Below, piece after piece: positions 9,206 to 18,797 of a stretch of 33,136 bases of DNA (the stretch's first letter is position 1; each line of letters starts with the position of its first letter). The position numbers and the translations under genes were made by a program. Source of the DNA: Lachnospiraceae bacterium (GTDB taxonomy: Bacteria > Bacillota > Clostridia > Lachnospirales > Lachnospiraceae); contig JAUNTC010000010.1 in the NCBI GenBank assembly GCA_030538915.1, forward strand, positions 1-33,136, in the 5' to 3' direction. The notes beneath the pieces were generated by a model. That model did no database searches and was not told the origin of the DNA. It worked only from the letters and a program-made list of their open reading frames with translations.

Positions 9206-11158
9206 ATGAAAGAATTAAAAGAACGTTATCTGGAGAGACTTTCTGAACTGTATCCGACGATCGCTGATGCATCAACAGAGATTATTAATCTTCAGGCAAT
9301 TTTGAATCTCCCGAAGGGAACGGAACATTTCCTGACGGATATTCACGGGGAATATGAGGCGTTTTCACATGTGCTGAAGAACGGCTCTGGTTCCGTGCGC
9401 CGTAAAATTGATGATGTATTTGGAAATACTTTGAGTAGCAGAGACAAGCAGTCTCTGGCTACTCTTATTTATTATCCAAAAGAAAAGATGAGTCGGATTA
9501 GACAGACGGAAGAATGTATGGAAGACTGGTACAAGATCACTTTGTATCGTCTGATCGAGGTGTGTAAGTGCGCAGCAAGCAAGTACACAAGATCAAAAGT
9601 AAGAAAAGCATTGCCAAAGGAGTTCGCCTATGTGATCGAGGAGCTGATCACTGTGCGCTCGGAAGTGTCAGACAAGGAATCTTATTACAGCTCCATCATC
9701 AGCACGATCATAGGAATCGGAAGAGCGGAGCCATTTATTGTGGCACTTAGTGAGTTGATACAGAGACTGACAGTAGATCATCTGCATATCGTAGGAGACA
9801 TCTACGACAGAGGTCCGGGACCTCATATCATAATGGATAAGTTGAAACATCACCATTCTGTGGATATCCAGTGGGGAAATCATGATGTGCTGTGGATGGG
9901 GGCAGCAGCCGGACAGCGTGGTTGTATCGCCAATGTGATTCGTATTTGTGCAAGATATGGAAATCTTGATATTTTAGAAGACGGGTATGGAATTAACCTG
10001 CTTCCACTTGCTACATTTTCTCTTCGTACATACAAGGATGATCCTTGTGAATGTTTCAAGCTCAGAGAAGAACTGAACCGTGATTTTAACGAAAAACAGC
10101 TGGAAATGCGAATGCACAAAGCAATGTCAATAATCCAGTTTAAAGTAGAAGGACAGATCATTAAGAATAATCCGGAATTCCATATGGAAGCACGCAATCT
10201 GTTAGAGAAGATCGACTACGAGAAAGGAACACTTTTATTGGATGGAAAAGAATATAAAATGCTGGATATGAATTTTCCAACGATCGATCCAAAGGATCCA
10301 TATGCACTCAGCAATGAGGAAGAAGAGATCATGGCGAGACTGGAATCTGCTTTCCAGAATTGTGAAAAACTGCAGGATCATATGCGTTTTCTCCTTAATA
10401 AAGGTGGCCTGTATAAGGTGTATAATGGAAATCTTCTTTACCATGGCTGCGTTCCGTTGAATGAGGATGGAACACTTAAAAATGTGAAGCTGTATGGGAA
10501 AAACTATAAAGGGCAAAGTCTCTATGAGGTGTTGGAAAGCTATGTCAGAAAAGGCTTTTATGCTTTGGATGAAAAGGAAAAAGAACGTGGAAAAGATATG
10601 ATGTGGTATATTTGGCTGAGCGAAAATTCCCCATTGTTCGGAAAAGATAAGATGGCTACATTTGAACGATATTTCCTGGCAGAAAAGGAGACTCATAAAG
10701 AGACAAAGAATCCATATTTCCTGTCATTGGAAAACGAAAAAGTGATTAAGATGATTTTAGATGAATTTGGACTGACAAATGAAAATGCGCATATTATAAA
10801 TGGACATGTGCCGGTAAAAGCAATTGATGGAGAGAGCCCGATCAAATGTAATGGACGAGTACTTGTAATTGATGGCGGATTTTCCAAAGCATACCAGAAA
10901 GAGACAGGAATTGCAGGATATACATTGATCTATAATTCTTACGGGCTCATTCTTGCAGCACATAAACCGTTTGAATCGACGGAGGAAGCAATTGAGAATG
11001 AGAGTGACATCCATTCGGACAGCGTTATTGTAAAACGCGTGCTGGAACGAAAAAGAGTGGCAGATACAGATGTAGGACAGGATTTGAAAGAACAGATCGA
11101 AGATCTTAAGGTACTCCTGCAGGCATATAGAAGCGGTGAAATTGCAGAACGCGTATGA
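9206..11158 (+). CDS. fbp: Fructose-1,6-bisphosphatase, class III
   Basis: Gluconeogenic enzyme of the Firmicutes-specific class III family (Bacillus Fbp type), 650 residues. Metallophosphoesterase motifs are seen: DIHGEY (45-50), GDIYDRGPG (near 197) and WGNHDV (near 223). It is unrelated in sequence to class I and II enzymes. The ATG at 9206 is chosen because GGGAGGAG lies just upstream; an in-frame TTG at 9194 would overlap that site. It is 15 bases after dapB, so it may be transcribed from the dapA promoter, an unusual metabolic pairing. A hairpin follows at 11196. Confidence 0.97.
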   Translation: MKELKERYLERLSELYPTIADASTEIINLQAILNLPKGTEHFLTDIHGEYEAFSHVLKNGSGSVRRKIDDVFGNTLSSRDKQSLATLIYYPKEKMSRIRQTEECMEDWYKITLYRLIEVCKCAASKYTRSKVRKALPKEFAYVIEELITVRSEVSDKESYYSSIISTIIGIGRAEPFIVALSELIQRLTVDHLHIVGDIYDRGPGPHIIMDKLKHHHSVDIQWGNHDVLWMGAAAGQRGCIANVIRICARYGNLDILEDGYGINLLPLATFSLRTYKDDPCECFKLREELNRDFNEKQLEMRMHKAMSIIQFKVEGQIIKNNPEFHMEARNLLEKIDYEKGTLLLDGKEYKMLDMNFPTIDPKDPYALSNEEEEIMARLESAFQNCEKLQDHMRFLLNKGGLYKVYNGNLLYHGCVPLNEDGTLKNVKLYGKNYKGQSLYEVLESYVRKGFYALDEKEKERGKDMMWYIWLSENSPLFGKDKMATFERYFLAEKETHKETKNPYFLSLENEKVIKMILDEFGLTNENAHIINGHVPVKAIDGESPIKCNGRVLVIDGGFSKAYQKETGIAGYTLIYNSYGLILAAHKPFESTEEAIENESDIHSDSVIVKRVLERKRVADTDVGQDLKEQIEDLKVLLQAYRSGEIAERV

Positions 11159-11195
11159 GAATTGCATAAATAGTGCATAAGAAACGATGAAATAC

Positions 11196-11240
11196 AGCAC
11201 ACGGACTTTCCTTCATTTTGAAAGGTTCGTGTGCTATAAT
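11196..11240 (+). terminator. Candidate terminator after fbp
   Basis: AGCACACG pairs with CGTGTGCT, and the stem extends inward by a few more pairs including wobbles, with an apical loop around CTTCATTTT. A modest T-rich stretch follows (ATAATCATTTTACG) but no clean T-run. It overlaps a TATAAT (11235-11240), so the segment may instead help form a hisA promoter. Confidence 0.5.
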
Positions 11241-11319
11241 CATTTTACGATACTTTTTGGAATCTCTTTTTGTATGCCTTAAGTATCAATTACTATACAT
11301 AAAGGAGCGGCTTAAATTC

Positions 11320-12093
11320 ATGAAATTCAGACCTTGTATTGACATTCATAACGGAAAAGTAAAACAGATCGTAGGCGGGAGCCTTCAGGACGAAGGAGAC
11401 AAGGCGACCGAAAACTTTGCATCTGAAAAGGGTGCGGATTATTATGCAAATTTGTATAAAAGAGACGGTTTAAAAGGTGGACATATAATTTTGCTCAACC
11501 CGGTGACATCAAAATATTACGAACAGACATTAAAACAGGCGCAGAGAGCGTTGCGCGCGTATCCGGGAGGAATGCAGATCGGCGGCGGTGTGACGCATGA
11601 AAATGCGGCAAAATATCTGGAAGCAGGGGCAAGTCATGTGATTGTGACTTCTTACGTATTTAATGGTGGAAAAATCTGCTGGGACAGAATGGAAGCGTTG
11701 AAAAGAGAGGTCGGCAAAGAACATGTTGTATTGGATGTAAGCTGCAGAAAACGTATGGATAGCTACTATATCGTTACAGATCGCTGGCAGACATTTACGG
11801 AAGTTGCATTGGACGAGAAAATATTAGAAGAGTTGTCTTCTTACTGTGATGAGTTTCTTGTACATGGTGTTGACGTAGAGGGAAAGTCTTTCGGAGTGGA
11901 CAAAGATTTTGCAGCACTGCTCAGTGCCTATGAGGGGAATCCGATCACTTATGCGGGAGGCATAGGAAGCTTAGAAGATCTGGAACAGTTTGGACAACTT
12001 ACAAAGGGAAAAATTGATTTTACGATCGGAAGTGCCCTGGACTTATTTGGTGGAAGACTGCCATATGAAAAAGTACGCAAATATCATACGTAA
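11320..12093 (+). CDS. hisA: Eukaryotic-type phosphoribosylformimino-AICAR ribotide isomerase
   Basis: Histidine biosynthesis step four, the Amadori rearrangement of ProFAR to PRFAR. 257 residues of a beta/alpha barrel. The N-terminus KFRPCIDIHNGKVKQIVGGS and later SCRKRMDSYYIVTDRWQT resemble the fungal/plant HIS6 branch more than bacterial HisA. The catalytic aspartate is expected at D8, with a second acidic residue in VVLDVSCRK. The ATG at 11320 has AAAGGAG 12 bases upstream; an in-frame TTG at 11218 lies inside the preceding hairpin and is rejected. No other his gene is next to it, since fbp and secA flank it. Identification comes from recalled family sequence patterns. Confidence 0.9.
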   Translation: MKFRPCIDIHNGKVKQIVGGSLQDEGDKATENFASEKGADYYANLYKRDGLKGGHIILLNPVTSKYYEQTLKQAQRALRAYPGGMQIGGGVTHENAAKYLEAGASHVIVTSYVFNGGKICWDRMEALKREVGKEHVVLDVSCRKRMDSYYIVTDRWQTFTEVALDEKILEELSSYCDEFLVHGVDVEGKSFGVDKDFAALLSAYEGNPITYAGGIGSLEDLEQFGQLTKGKIDFTIGSALDLFGGRLPYEKVRKYHT

Positions 12094-12116
12094 AAGAAGT
12101 GTTACGAGTTTGTGAA

Positions 12117-12130
12117 CAGTTTATAAACTG
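12117..12130. repeat. 14-bp perfect palindrome upstream of the secA promoter
   Basis: CAGTTTATAAACTG is fully self-complementary and ends one base before the secA -35 box. This placement fits a protein binding site, but no known operator is recognised. Confidence 0.4.
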
Positions 12131-12131
12131 G

Positions 12132-12160
12132 TTGAATTGAGTTTCGGATAGTGCTAGAAT
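12132..12160 (+). promoter_or_regulatory. secA promoter
   Basis: TTGAAT (12132-12137), 17-base spacer, TAGAAT (12155-12160), 44 bases before the secA ATG. Confidence 0.65.
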
Positions 12161-12203
12161 AAAATCTGAGTAAATTTTTTCAAAACAAGGAGTATTTATC
12201 GAC

Positions 12204-14768
12204 ATGGGTTTAATAGAAAAGATATTTGGAACACATAGCGAACATGAATTAAAAAGAATCTACCCGATCGCGGATGCAGTAGAAGCTTTAGAGCCACAGA
12301 TGCAGAGTTTGTCGGATGAAGAATTAAAAGGAAAAACAAAAGAATTCAAGGACAGACTTGCAGCAGGAGAGACGTTAGATGACCTTCTTCCAGAGGCATT
12401 TGCCGTTGTAAGAGAAGCTGCATTCAGAACATTGGGAATGAAACCATATAGAGTACAGATCATTGGTGGAATCGTGCTTCATCAGGGGCGTATCGCAGAG
12501 ATGAAGACTGGTGAAGGTAAGACACTTGTTTCTACACTTCCGGCTTACCTGAACGCATTGACAGGGGAAGGTGTACAGATCGTCACAGTCAATGATTACC
12601 TGGCTAAGCGTGATGCGGAGTGGATGGGACAGGTACATGAGTTCCTTGGTCTGACTGTAGGTGTTGTCCTCAACGAGATGGATAATGACGAGAGAAGAGA
12701 AGCATACAATTGCGATATTACATATGTAACAAACAACGAGCTCGGATTCGATTATCTGAGAGATAATATGGTAATTTATAAAGAACAGCTCGTTCAGAGA
12801 GGAATGAAATTTGCAATCATCGATGAGGTTGACTCTGTATTGATCGATGAGGCGCGAACACCTCTTATCATTTCCGGACAGAGTGGAAAATCCACAAAGT
12901 TATATGAAGCCTGCGATATTTTGGCACGCCAGTTAGAGCGTGGTGAGGCAAGTGGTGAATTCTCCAAGATGAATGCGATCCTCGGAGAGGATATTGAAGA
13001 AACCGGAGATTTCATTGTCAACGAAAAAGAAAAGAATATTAACCTGACAGAAGATGGTGTGAAGAAGGTTGAGAAGTTCTTCCATATTGAAAACCTTGCA
13101 GATGCTGAAAACCTGGAGATCCAGCACAATATTATTTTAGCATTGCGCGCGCATAATCTGATGTTCAGAGATAAAGATTACGTAGTAAAAGATGACGAAG
13201 TACTCATCGTTGATGAATTTACCGGACGTATTATGCCGGGACGTCGTTATTCAGATGGTCTTCACCAGGCAATTGAAGCAAAAGAACATGTAAAGGTCAA
13301 GAGAGAAAGTAAGACTTTGGCAACGATCACATTCCAGAACCTGTTCAATAAGTATGAAAAGAAATCCGGTATGACAGGTACTGCGCTTACAGAGGAGAAG
13401 GAGTTCCGTGAGATTTATGGAATGGACGTTGTAGAGATTCCGACAAACAGACCGGTTATCCGTAAAGACCTTGAAGATGCCGTATACAAAACAGAAAAAG
13501 AAAAATTCAAAGCAGTCTGTGATGCCATCGAGGAGGCACATGCAAAACATCAGCCGGTACTTGTAGGTACGATTACAATCGAAAACTCTGAGCTCTTAAG
13601 CGGTATGCTCAGACGTCGTGGTATTAAGCATAATGTATTGAATGCGAAGTTCCATGAACTCGAGGCTGAGATCGTCGCACAGGCAGGTGTACACGATGCA
13701 GTTACGATCGCTACAAACATGGCTGGTCGTGGTACAGATATTAAGCTTGATGAGGAAGCAAAAGAAGCCGGCGGATTGAAGATTATTGGTACAGAGCGTC
13801 ATGAGTCCAGACGTATCGACAATCAGCTGCGTGGACGTTCTGGACGTCAGGGAGACCCTGGAGAATCCAGATTTTATATCTCTTTGGAAGACGATCTGAT
13901 GCGTCTTTTCGGATCTGAGCGTCTGATGGATGTATTTACAGCTCTTGGAGTAGAAGAAGGAGAACAGATCCAGCATAAGATGCTCTCTAGTGCGATCCAG
14001 AAAGCACAGGAGAAGATTGAGAGCAACAACTTTGGTATCCGTAAAAATCTTCTGGAGTATGACCAGGTAATGAATGAGCAAAGAGAGCTCATTTACGAAG
14101 AGAGAAGACGTGTACTTGATGGAGACAACATGCGTGATTCTATCTTCCATATGATGAATGATTACGTAGAAAATACGGTAGATATGATTGTCAGCCCGGA
14201 TCAGGATTATGAAGAGTTTAACCTTCCGGAATTAAACCGCAACATTCTTGAGACAATTCCGATGAATCCATTGACACCGGAAGATGTAAAAGGACTTTCA
14301 CCGAAGAAACTCAAACATATGTTAAAGGAACGCGCTGCGAAAGCTTATGAAGTAAAAGAAGCAGAATTTGCAGAGCCAGAGCAGATCCGAGAAATCGAGC
14401 GTGTGATCCTTTTGAAGGTGATCGATGCGAAGTGGATGGATCATATCGATGATATGGATCAGCTTCGTCAGGGAATCGGCCTTCAGGCATATGGACAGAG
14501 AGATCCGAAGGTTGAATATAAGATGATCGGATATGATATGTTTGGAGAAATGACAAAGAGCATTTCCGCAGATACTGTAAGAGCATTGTTCCACGTAAGA
14601 TTGGAAGAAAAGGTGGAACGTGAACAGGTTGCACAGGTCACCGGAACAAACAAAGATGACTCTTTGGGTCACACACCGAAAAAACGTGCAGAGAAGAAAG
14701 TATATCCGAATGATCCTTGTCCGTGCGGAAGCGGTAAGAAATACAAACAGTGCTGTGGGCGCAAATAA
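12204..14768 (+). CDS. secA: Preprotein translocase ATPase SecA
   Basis: Motor of the Sec pathway that drives unfolded preproteins through SecYEG. 854 residues. Walker A is KTGEGKT (101-107), Walker B is IIDEVDSV (D208 to D211), and later helicase motifs include [12 protein letters not shown] and [13 protein letters not shown]. The C-terminus has the zinc-binding [14 protein letters not shown] with C839, C841, C850 and C851, which in relatives contacts SecB or ribosomes and phospholipids. The ATG at 12204 follows AAGGAG. A small GGCGC/GCGCC hairpin surrounds the stop codon. prfB follows closely, a common Firmicutes arrangement. Confidence 0.98.
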   Translation: MGLIEKIFGTHSEHELKRIYPIADAVEALEPQMQSLSDEELKGKTKEFKDRLAAGETLDDLLPEAFAVVREAAFRTLGMKPYRVQIIGGIVLHQGRIAEMKTGEGKTLVSTLPAYLNALTGEGVQIVTVNDYLAKRDAEWMGQVHEFLGLTVGVVLNEMDNDERREAYNCDITYVTNNELGFDYLRDNMVIYKEQLVQRGMKFAIIDEVDSVLIDEARTPLIISGQSGKSTKLYEACDILARQLERGEASGEFSKMNAILGEDIEETGDFIVNEKEKNINLTEDGVKKVEKFFHIENLADAENLEIQHNIILALRAHNLMFRDKDYVVKDDEVLIVDEFTGRIMPGRRYSDGLHQAIEAKEHVKVKRESKTLATITFQNLFNKYEKKSGMTGTALTEEKEFREIYGMDVVEIPTNRPVIRKDLEDAVYKTEKEKFKAVCDAIEEAHAKHQPVLVGTITIENSELLSGMLRRRGIKHNVLNAKFHELEAEIVAQAGVHDAVTIATNMAGRGTDIKLDEEAKEAGGLKIIGTERHESRRIDNQLRGRSGRQGDPGESRFYISLEDDLMRLFGSERLMDVFTALGVEEGEQIQHKMLSSAIQKAQEKIESNNFGIRKNLLEYDQVMNEQRELIYEERRRVLDGDNMRDSIFHMMNDYVENTVDMIVSPDQDYEEFNLPELNRNILETIPMNPLTPEDVKGLSPKKLKHMLKERAAKAYEVKEAEFAEPEQIREIERVILLKVIDAKWMDHIDDMDQLRQGIGLQAYGQRDPKVEYKMIGYDMFGEMTKSISADTVRALFHVRLEEKVEREQVAQVTGTNKDDSLGHTPKKRAEKKVYPNDPCPCGSGKKYKQCCGRK

Positions 14769-14811
14769 GCGCCACAGACTGCAAATAAATAATGAAAGAG
14801 GTGAAGCATAG

Positions 14812-15919
14812 GTGGTTGAGTTAGATCAGCTGAAAAGTCAGTATCATACGTACGACGAACCTCTTGCCGAGATGAGGGATTCACTTTGACGTCGCCGGCA
14901 AAGAGAAAAAAATCGAAGAGCTGGAGCGCAAGGTAGAAGAACCTGATTTCTGGAATGATCCGGAACAGTCTCAGAAGATCATGAAGGAATTGAAGGATTT
15001 AAAAGAGCTTGTAGAACGTATCCATAAGCTGTATACCAGTTTTGAAGATGTCGGGATTCTTTTGGAAATGGGATACGAAGAGGAAGATGCATCTATCATA
15101 AAAGAAATTGAGCAGGAGTGGAAACATTTTGAAAAGCTTTTTGAAGAGTTAAGAATCCAGACGCTGCTGTCAGGAGAGTATGATTCCTGCAATGCGATCA
15201 TGACGATCCATGCAGGTGCGGGTGGAACGGAATCCTGCGACTGGGCAGGAATGCTCTACCGCATGTACAATCGCTGGGCAGAACAGAAAGGGTTTACAAT
15301 AAAAGTACTTGATTATCTTGATGGAGACATTACCGGAATCAAGACGGTAACATTTGAAGTAAATGGTGAGAATGCCTATGGATATTTGAAATCGGAAAAA
15401 GGAGTACACCGCCTTGTTCGTATTTCTCCGTTTAATTCAGCAGGAAAAAGGCAGACTTCTTTTGCATCTTGTGATATCGTGCCGGATATTGAAGATGATA
15501 TTGATATCGATATTGCAGATGATGATCTCAAGATTGACACCTATCGCGCCAGCGGCGCAGGTGGACAGCATGTCAACAAGACGTCATCGGCAATCCGTAT
15601 TACACATTTACCAACCGGAATAGTAGTACAATGTCAGAATGAACGATCGCAGCATCACAACAAAGAAAAAGCAATGCAGATGTTAAAAGCAAAGCTACAG
15701 CTTATAAAAGAACAGGAGCAGGCCGAAAAGGTGTCTGACATCCGTGGCGAGGTCAAGGAGATCGGTTTTGGAAATCAGATCCGTTCATACGTGATGCAGC
15801 CGTACACACTTGTGAAGGATCACAGAACGAATCAGGAAAACAGTAATGTAAACGCAGTGATGGACGGAGATATCGATTGCTTCATTAATGCATATTTGAA
15901 ACAGCAGGCAGGCAGATAA
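14812..15919 (+). CDS. prfB: Peptide chain release factor 2, expressed by programmed +1 frameshift
   Basis: Recognises UGA and UAA stops and releases the peptide. The gene begins at GTG 14812 (AGAGGTG 8 bases upstream), reads 25 codons to an in-frame TGA at 14887-14889, then continues in the +1 frame from GAC at 14888 to 15919, giving 368 residues. The RF2 specificity tripeptide SPF is at about 205-207 and the catalytic GGQ at 250-252 in SGAGGQHVNKT. The N-terminal part resembles Bacillus RF2, which supports joining the two frames. The frameshift lets low RF2 levels raise RF2 synthesis. It lies between secA and hom. Confidence 0.96.
14875..14890 (+). promoter_or_regulatory. RF2 autoregulatory frameshift site
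   Basis: The slippery CTT (14884-14886) is followed by TGA and C (14887-14890), the classic CTT-TGA-C of prfB. An internal Shine-Dalgarno-like AGGG (14875-14878) lies 5 bases upstream of CTT. That is weaker and slightly further away than the E. coli AGGGGG, which is 3 bases upstream. Confidence 0.93.
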
Positions 15920-15930
15920 AGGAGAGATAC

Positions 15931-17160
15931 ATGGTAAATATTGCAGTTTTAGGTTATGGAACCGTAGGATCCGGAGTAGTAGAAGTAATTAATACAAATG
16001 GAAAAGGAATCAATCAGAGAGTCGGAGATGAGATTCAAGTGAAATATGTACTTGATCTCAAAGATTTTCCAGACGATCCGGTGCAGGAGAAAATCGTGCA
16101 TGACTTTGAGACAATCATACAGGATGAAGATGTTAAGATCGTTGTTGAAGTTATGGGCGGTATTGAACCTGCCTATACATTTGTCAAGAGAAGTCTTTTG
16201 GCAGGAAAGAGCGTGGCAACTTCCAATAAAGCACTGGTTGCCAAACATGGAGCGGAATTATTATCTATCGCAAAAGAGAATAATATTAATTTTCTGTTTG
16301 AGGCAAGTGTAGGTGGAGGAATTCCGATCATCCGTCCTTTGAATTCTTCATTGACAGCAGATGAGATTGAAGAAATCACAGGTATTTTGAACGGTACCAC
16401 GAATTATATGCTGACGAAGATGTTCTACGAAGGAGCAGATTATGATACGGTTTTAAAAGAAGCGCAGGCAAATGGCTATGCAGAACGCAATCCGGAAGCT
16501 GATGTAGAAGGATACGATGCCTGCCGCAAAATTGCAATTTTATCATCCCTGATCAGTGGAAATCAGGTTGACTTCGAAGATATTTACTGTGAAGGAATTA
16601 CAAAGATTACAGCAGAAGATATGAAGTATGCCAAGGCAATGGGAACTACGATCAAGTTGCTTGCATCGAGCAAGCGTATGGGCAATCGCCTGCATGCGAT
16701 CGTTGCTCCGTGCATGTTATATCCAAATCATCCACTGTACAATGTAAATGGTGTTTTTAATGCGATTTTCGTTCATGGCAATGTCCTTGGCGATGCAATG
16801 TTTTACGGAAGCGGAGCAGGAAAGCTTCCGACCGCAAGTGCAGTTGTAGCTGATGTAGTGGATGCTGCAAAACATTTGAATCGTAATATTATGACTATGT
16901 GGAAGCAGGAGAAGCTCACATTGGAAGACAAAGGAGATGCCAAACGCAGATTTTTCATTCGAATGAAGGGAAATGAAGAAGAAATGCGAAGCGACCTTAC
17001 ATATTCATTTGGTGAGATTGAGATTATCAAAGTGCCGGGATTAGAAGGCGAATTTGGAATCGTGACACCGGTTATGATGGAAGGCGATTATGATACAAGA
17101 GCAAATCGATATAAGGATCAGATTTTACATATGATAAGAATTGAAGATCAGAAGGCATAA
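15931..17160 (+). CDS. hom: Homoserine dehydrogenase
   Basis: Converts aspartate semialdehyde to homoserine for threonine and methionine. 409 residues. The NAD(P)-binding loop is GYGTVGSG (8-15), NGTTNYML begins at about 153, and YGSGAGKLPTASAVVADVV is the usual late catalytic-domain motif. The last ~80 residues look like an ACT-type allosteric tail (RRFFIRMKG, ITPV-like VTPVM) but are shorter than usual: the D-x-P-G-V-L loop that normally binds the effector is not seen. The ATG follows AAGGAGAG, 11 bases after prfB. lysC follows 17 bases later, forming a hom-lysC pair. Confidence 0.96.
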   Translation: MVNIAVLGYGTVGSGVVEVINTNGKGINQRVGDEIQVKYVLDLKDFPDDPVQEKIVHDFETIIQDEDVKIVVEVMGGIEPAYTFVKRSLLAGKSVATSNKALVAKHGAELLSIAKENNINFLFEASVGGGIPIIRPLNSSLTADEIEEITGILNGTTNYMLTKMFYEGADYDTVLKEAQANGYAERNPEADVEGYDACRKIAILSSLISGNQVDFEDIYCEGITKITAEDMKYAKAMGTTIKLLASSKRMGNRLHAIVAPCMLYPNHPLYNVNGVFNAIFVHGNVLGDAMFYGSGAGKLPTASAVVADVVDAAKHLNRNIMTMWKQEKLTLEDKGDAKRRFFIRMKGNEEEMRSDLTYSFGEIEIIKVPGLEGEFGIVTPVMMEGDYDTRANRYKDQILHMIRIEDQKA

Positions 17161-17177
17161 GAAAAGAGGGCAAGACA

Positions 17178-18386
17178 ATGTTGATTGTAAAAAAATTCGG
17201 TGGTAGTTCAGTTGCAAATAAGGAACGAATCTTCAATGTCGCCAGACGATGTATTGAAGATTACAAAGCAGGACATGATGTAGTCGTTGTATTATCCGCT
17301 ATGGGAGATACGACAGACAATCTTATTGAAATGGCACATTCCATTAATCCAAAAGCGAAGAAAAGAGAATTGGATATGCTTCTCACAACAGGAGAGCAGG
17401 TTTCTGTTTCGTTGATGGCAATGGCGATGCAGGCACTGGATGTTCCGGCTGTCTCCTTGAATGCATTTCAGGTTATGATGCACTCTACATCCAAATATGG
17501 AAATGCTCGTTTTAAGCGTGTAGATACAGAACGTATTGAACATGAGCTGGATTCCAGAAAGATTGTGATCGTCACTGGTTTCCAGGGAATTAACAAATAT
17601 GATGATGTTACAACACTTGGACGTGGAGGATCCGATACAACGGCAGTTGCACTTGCGGCAGTGCTGCATGCAGATAAATGCGAAATCTATACAGATGTAG
17701 AAGGTGTATTTACAGCAGATCCGAGAGTCGTGAAAAATGCAAGAAAGCTGGAAGATATCACATATGATGAGATGCTTGAACTTGCAAGTCTCGGAGCGAA
17801 AGTATTGCATAACCGTTCCGTGGAGATGGCAAAAAAATATAACGTAGAATTAGTAGTACGTTCCAGTCTGACAGAGGCAGAAGGAACAGTAGTCAAGGAG
17901 GCAACAAAGATGGAAAAACTGTTAGTAACAGGAGTCGCAGGTGATGTAAACACAGCTAGAATTTCAGTGATCGGTGTAGATGATAAACCGGGAACTGCAT
18001 TTGTTATTTTCAATACATTGGCAAAGAATAATATTAATGTAGATATTATTCTTCAGTCCGTAGGAAGAGAAGGAACAAAAGATATTTCATTTACAGTTGC
18101 TTCAGATGATCTGGAACAGGCACTTGAGATTTTAGAGGATAATAAAGAAAGATTGACAATCCAGGAGATTACTTATAATAAGAATGTTGCGAAGTTATCT
18201 GTTGTCGGAGCCGGCATGATGAGCAACCCGGGAGTCGCAGCAAAGATGTTCGAATCTCTCTACAACTCAAGGGTTAATATCAACATGATCTCAACTTCAG
18301 AAATCAGAATCACTGTACTGATAGATGAGAAAGACATCGATAAAGCAATGAATGCAGTACACGATGGCTTTATTATGACTGAATAG
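17178..18386 (+). CDS. lysC: Aspartate kinase
   Basis: Phosphorylates aspartate, the entry step for lysine, threonine and methionine. 402 residues. The N-terminal kinase domain has KKFGGSSVANKERI at the start and TTLGRGGSDTTAVALAA near 153; two ACT domains follow from about residue 260 (SVIGVDDKPGTAFVIFNTLA and VVGAGMMSNPGVAAKMFESL regions). The intact ACT domains imply amino-acid feedback. The ATG has AGAGGG upstream. It follows hom directly and ends 7 bases from the stop of the convergent XRE gene. Confidence 0.97.
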   Translation: MLIVKKFGGSSVANKERIFNVARRCIEDYKAGHDVVVVLSAMGDTTDNLIEMAHSINPKAKKRELDMLLTTGEQVSVSLMAMAMQALDVPAVSLNAFQVMMHSTSKYGNARFKRVDTERIEHELDSRKIVIVTGFQGINKYDDVTTLGRGGSDTTAVALAAVLHADKCEIYTDVEGVFTADPRVVKNARKLEDITYDEMLELASLGAKVLHNRSVEMAKKYNVELVVRSSLTEAEGTVVKEATKMEKLLVTGVAGDVNTARISVIGVDDKPGTAFVIFNTLAKNNINVDIILQSVGREGTKDISFTVASDDLEQALEILEDNKERLTIQEITYNKNVAKLSVVGAGMMSNPGVAAKMFESLYNSRVNINMISTSEIRITVLIDEKDIDKAMNAVHDGFIMTE

Positions 18387-18393
18387 ACGTCAA

Positions 18394-18792
18394 TTAGAAG
18401 TTTGATGAAAGAAAACCGGCAAGCTTCTGTTTACTTTTTTGCGAGAGAGCACGGATTTTAGTAATGAAATCCATCTCCTCCGAAGAAATGTAAATGGAAT
18501 TGTCGGTATTTTTTTCTTTTGCACATATAATATAAGAAGCAGAATCATCAAGATACTTCTCGTCTCCACTTTTATATGTGCGTTTCAGATTGCCAAGAAT
18601 CAGTTCATCCATGGATATTCGATAAAATCTTGAAATATACAACAGGGAATCTAAATCCGGCGTACGTTTGTTTGTTTCATAGTTTGAATAAGCTTGTCGG
18701 GAGATATTAAGCAAACTGCTTATGTTGTCTTGAGTCAGTTTGTGTTTGATCCTTAAAAAGCGTAAGTTATTAGCGAGTTGAATGTTGGACAT
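18394..18792 (-). CDS. XRE-family transcriptional regulator
   Basis: 132 residues. The N-terminal helix-turn-helix (about 5-62) contains LRIKHKLTQDNISSLLNISRQ then YSNYETNKRTPDLDSLLYIS, a standard Cro/C1-type domain. The C-terminal half is charged and has no recognised ligand domain. ATG 18792 has GGAGGT upstream. The gene follows the CYTH gene by 5 bases, so the two form a short operon. A local autoregulatory role at the symmetric region at 19305-19323 is possible but only inferred. Confidence 0.85.
   Translation of the reverse strand: MSNIQLANNLRFLRIKHKLTQDNISSLLNISRQAYSNYETNKRTPDLDSLLYISRFYRISMDELILGNLKRTYKSGDEKYLDDSASYIICAKEKNTDNSIYISSEEMDFITKIRALSQKSKQKLAGFLSSNF
18396..18440 (+). terminator. 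Candidate lysC terminator inside the 3' end of the XRE gene
   Basis: AGAAGTTTG (18396-18404) pairs with CAAGCTTCT (18420-18428) with one G-T wobble and a 15-base loop, followed by GTTTACTTTTTTG. It starts 10 bases after the lysC stop and lies within the last codons of the opposing XRE gene. Confidence 0.55.
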
Positions 18793-18797
18793 GGTTA

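Noticed and set aside
11218..11319. N-terminal extension of hisA from TTG 11218
   Set aside because: It lies in the preceding hairpin, has no ribosome binding site, and the family begins at KFRPCIDIHNGK.
12260..14884. Minus-strand open frames within secA and prfB
   Set aside because: No family resemblance; they are the complement of well-identified genes.
14812..14889. prfB as a broken gene because of an in-frame TGA
   Set aside because: The TGA is in the conserved CTT-TGA-C frameshift site at codon 26 and the rest of the gene is intact.
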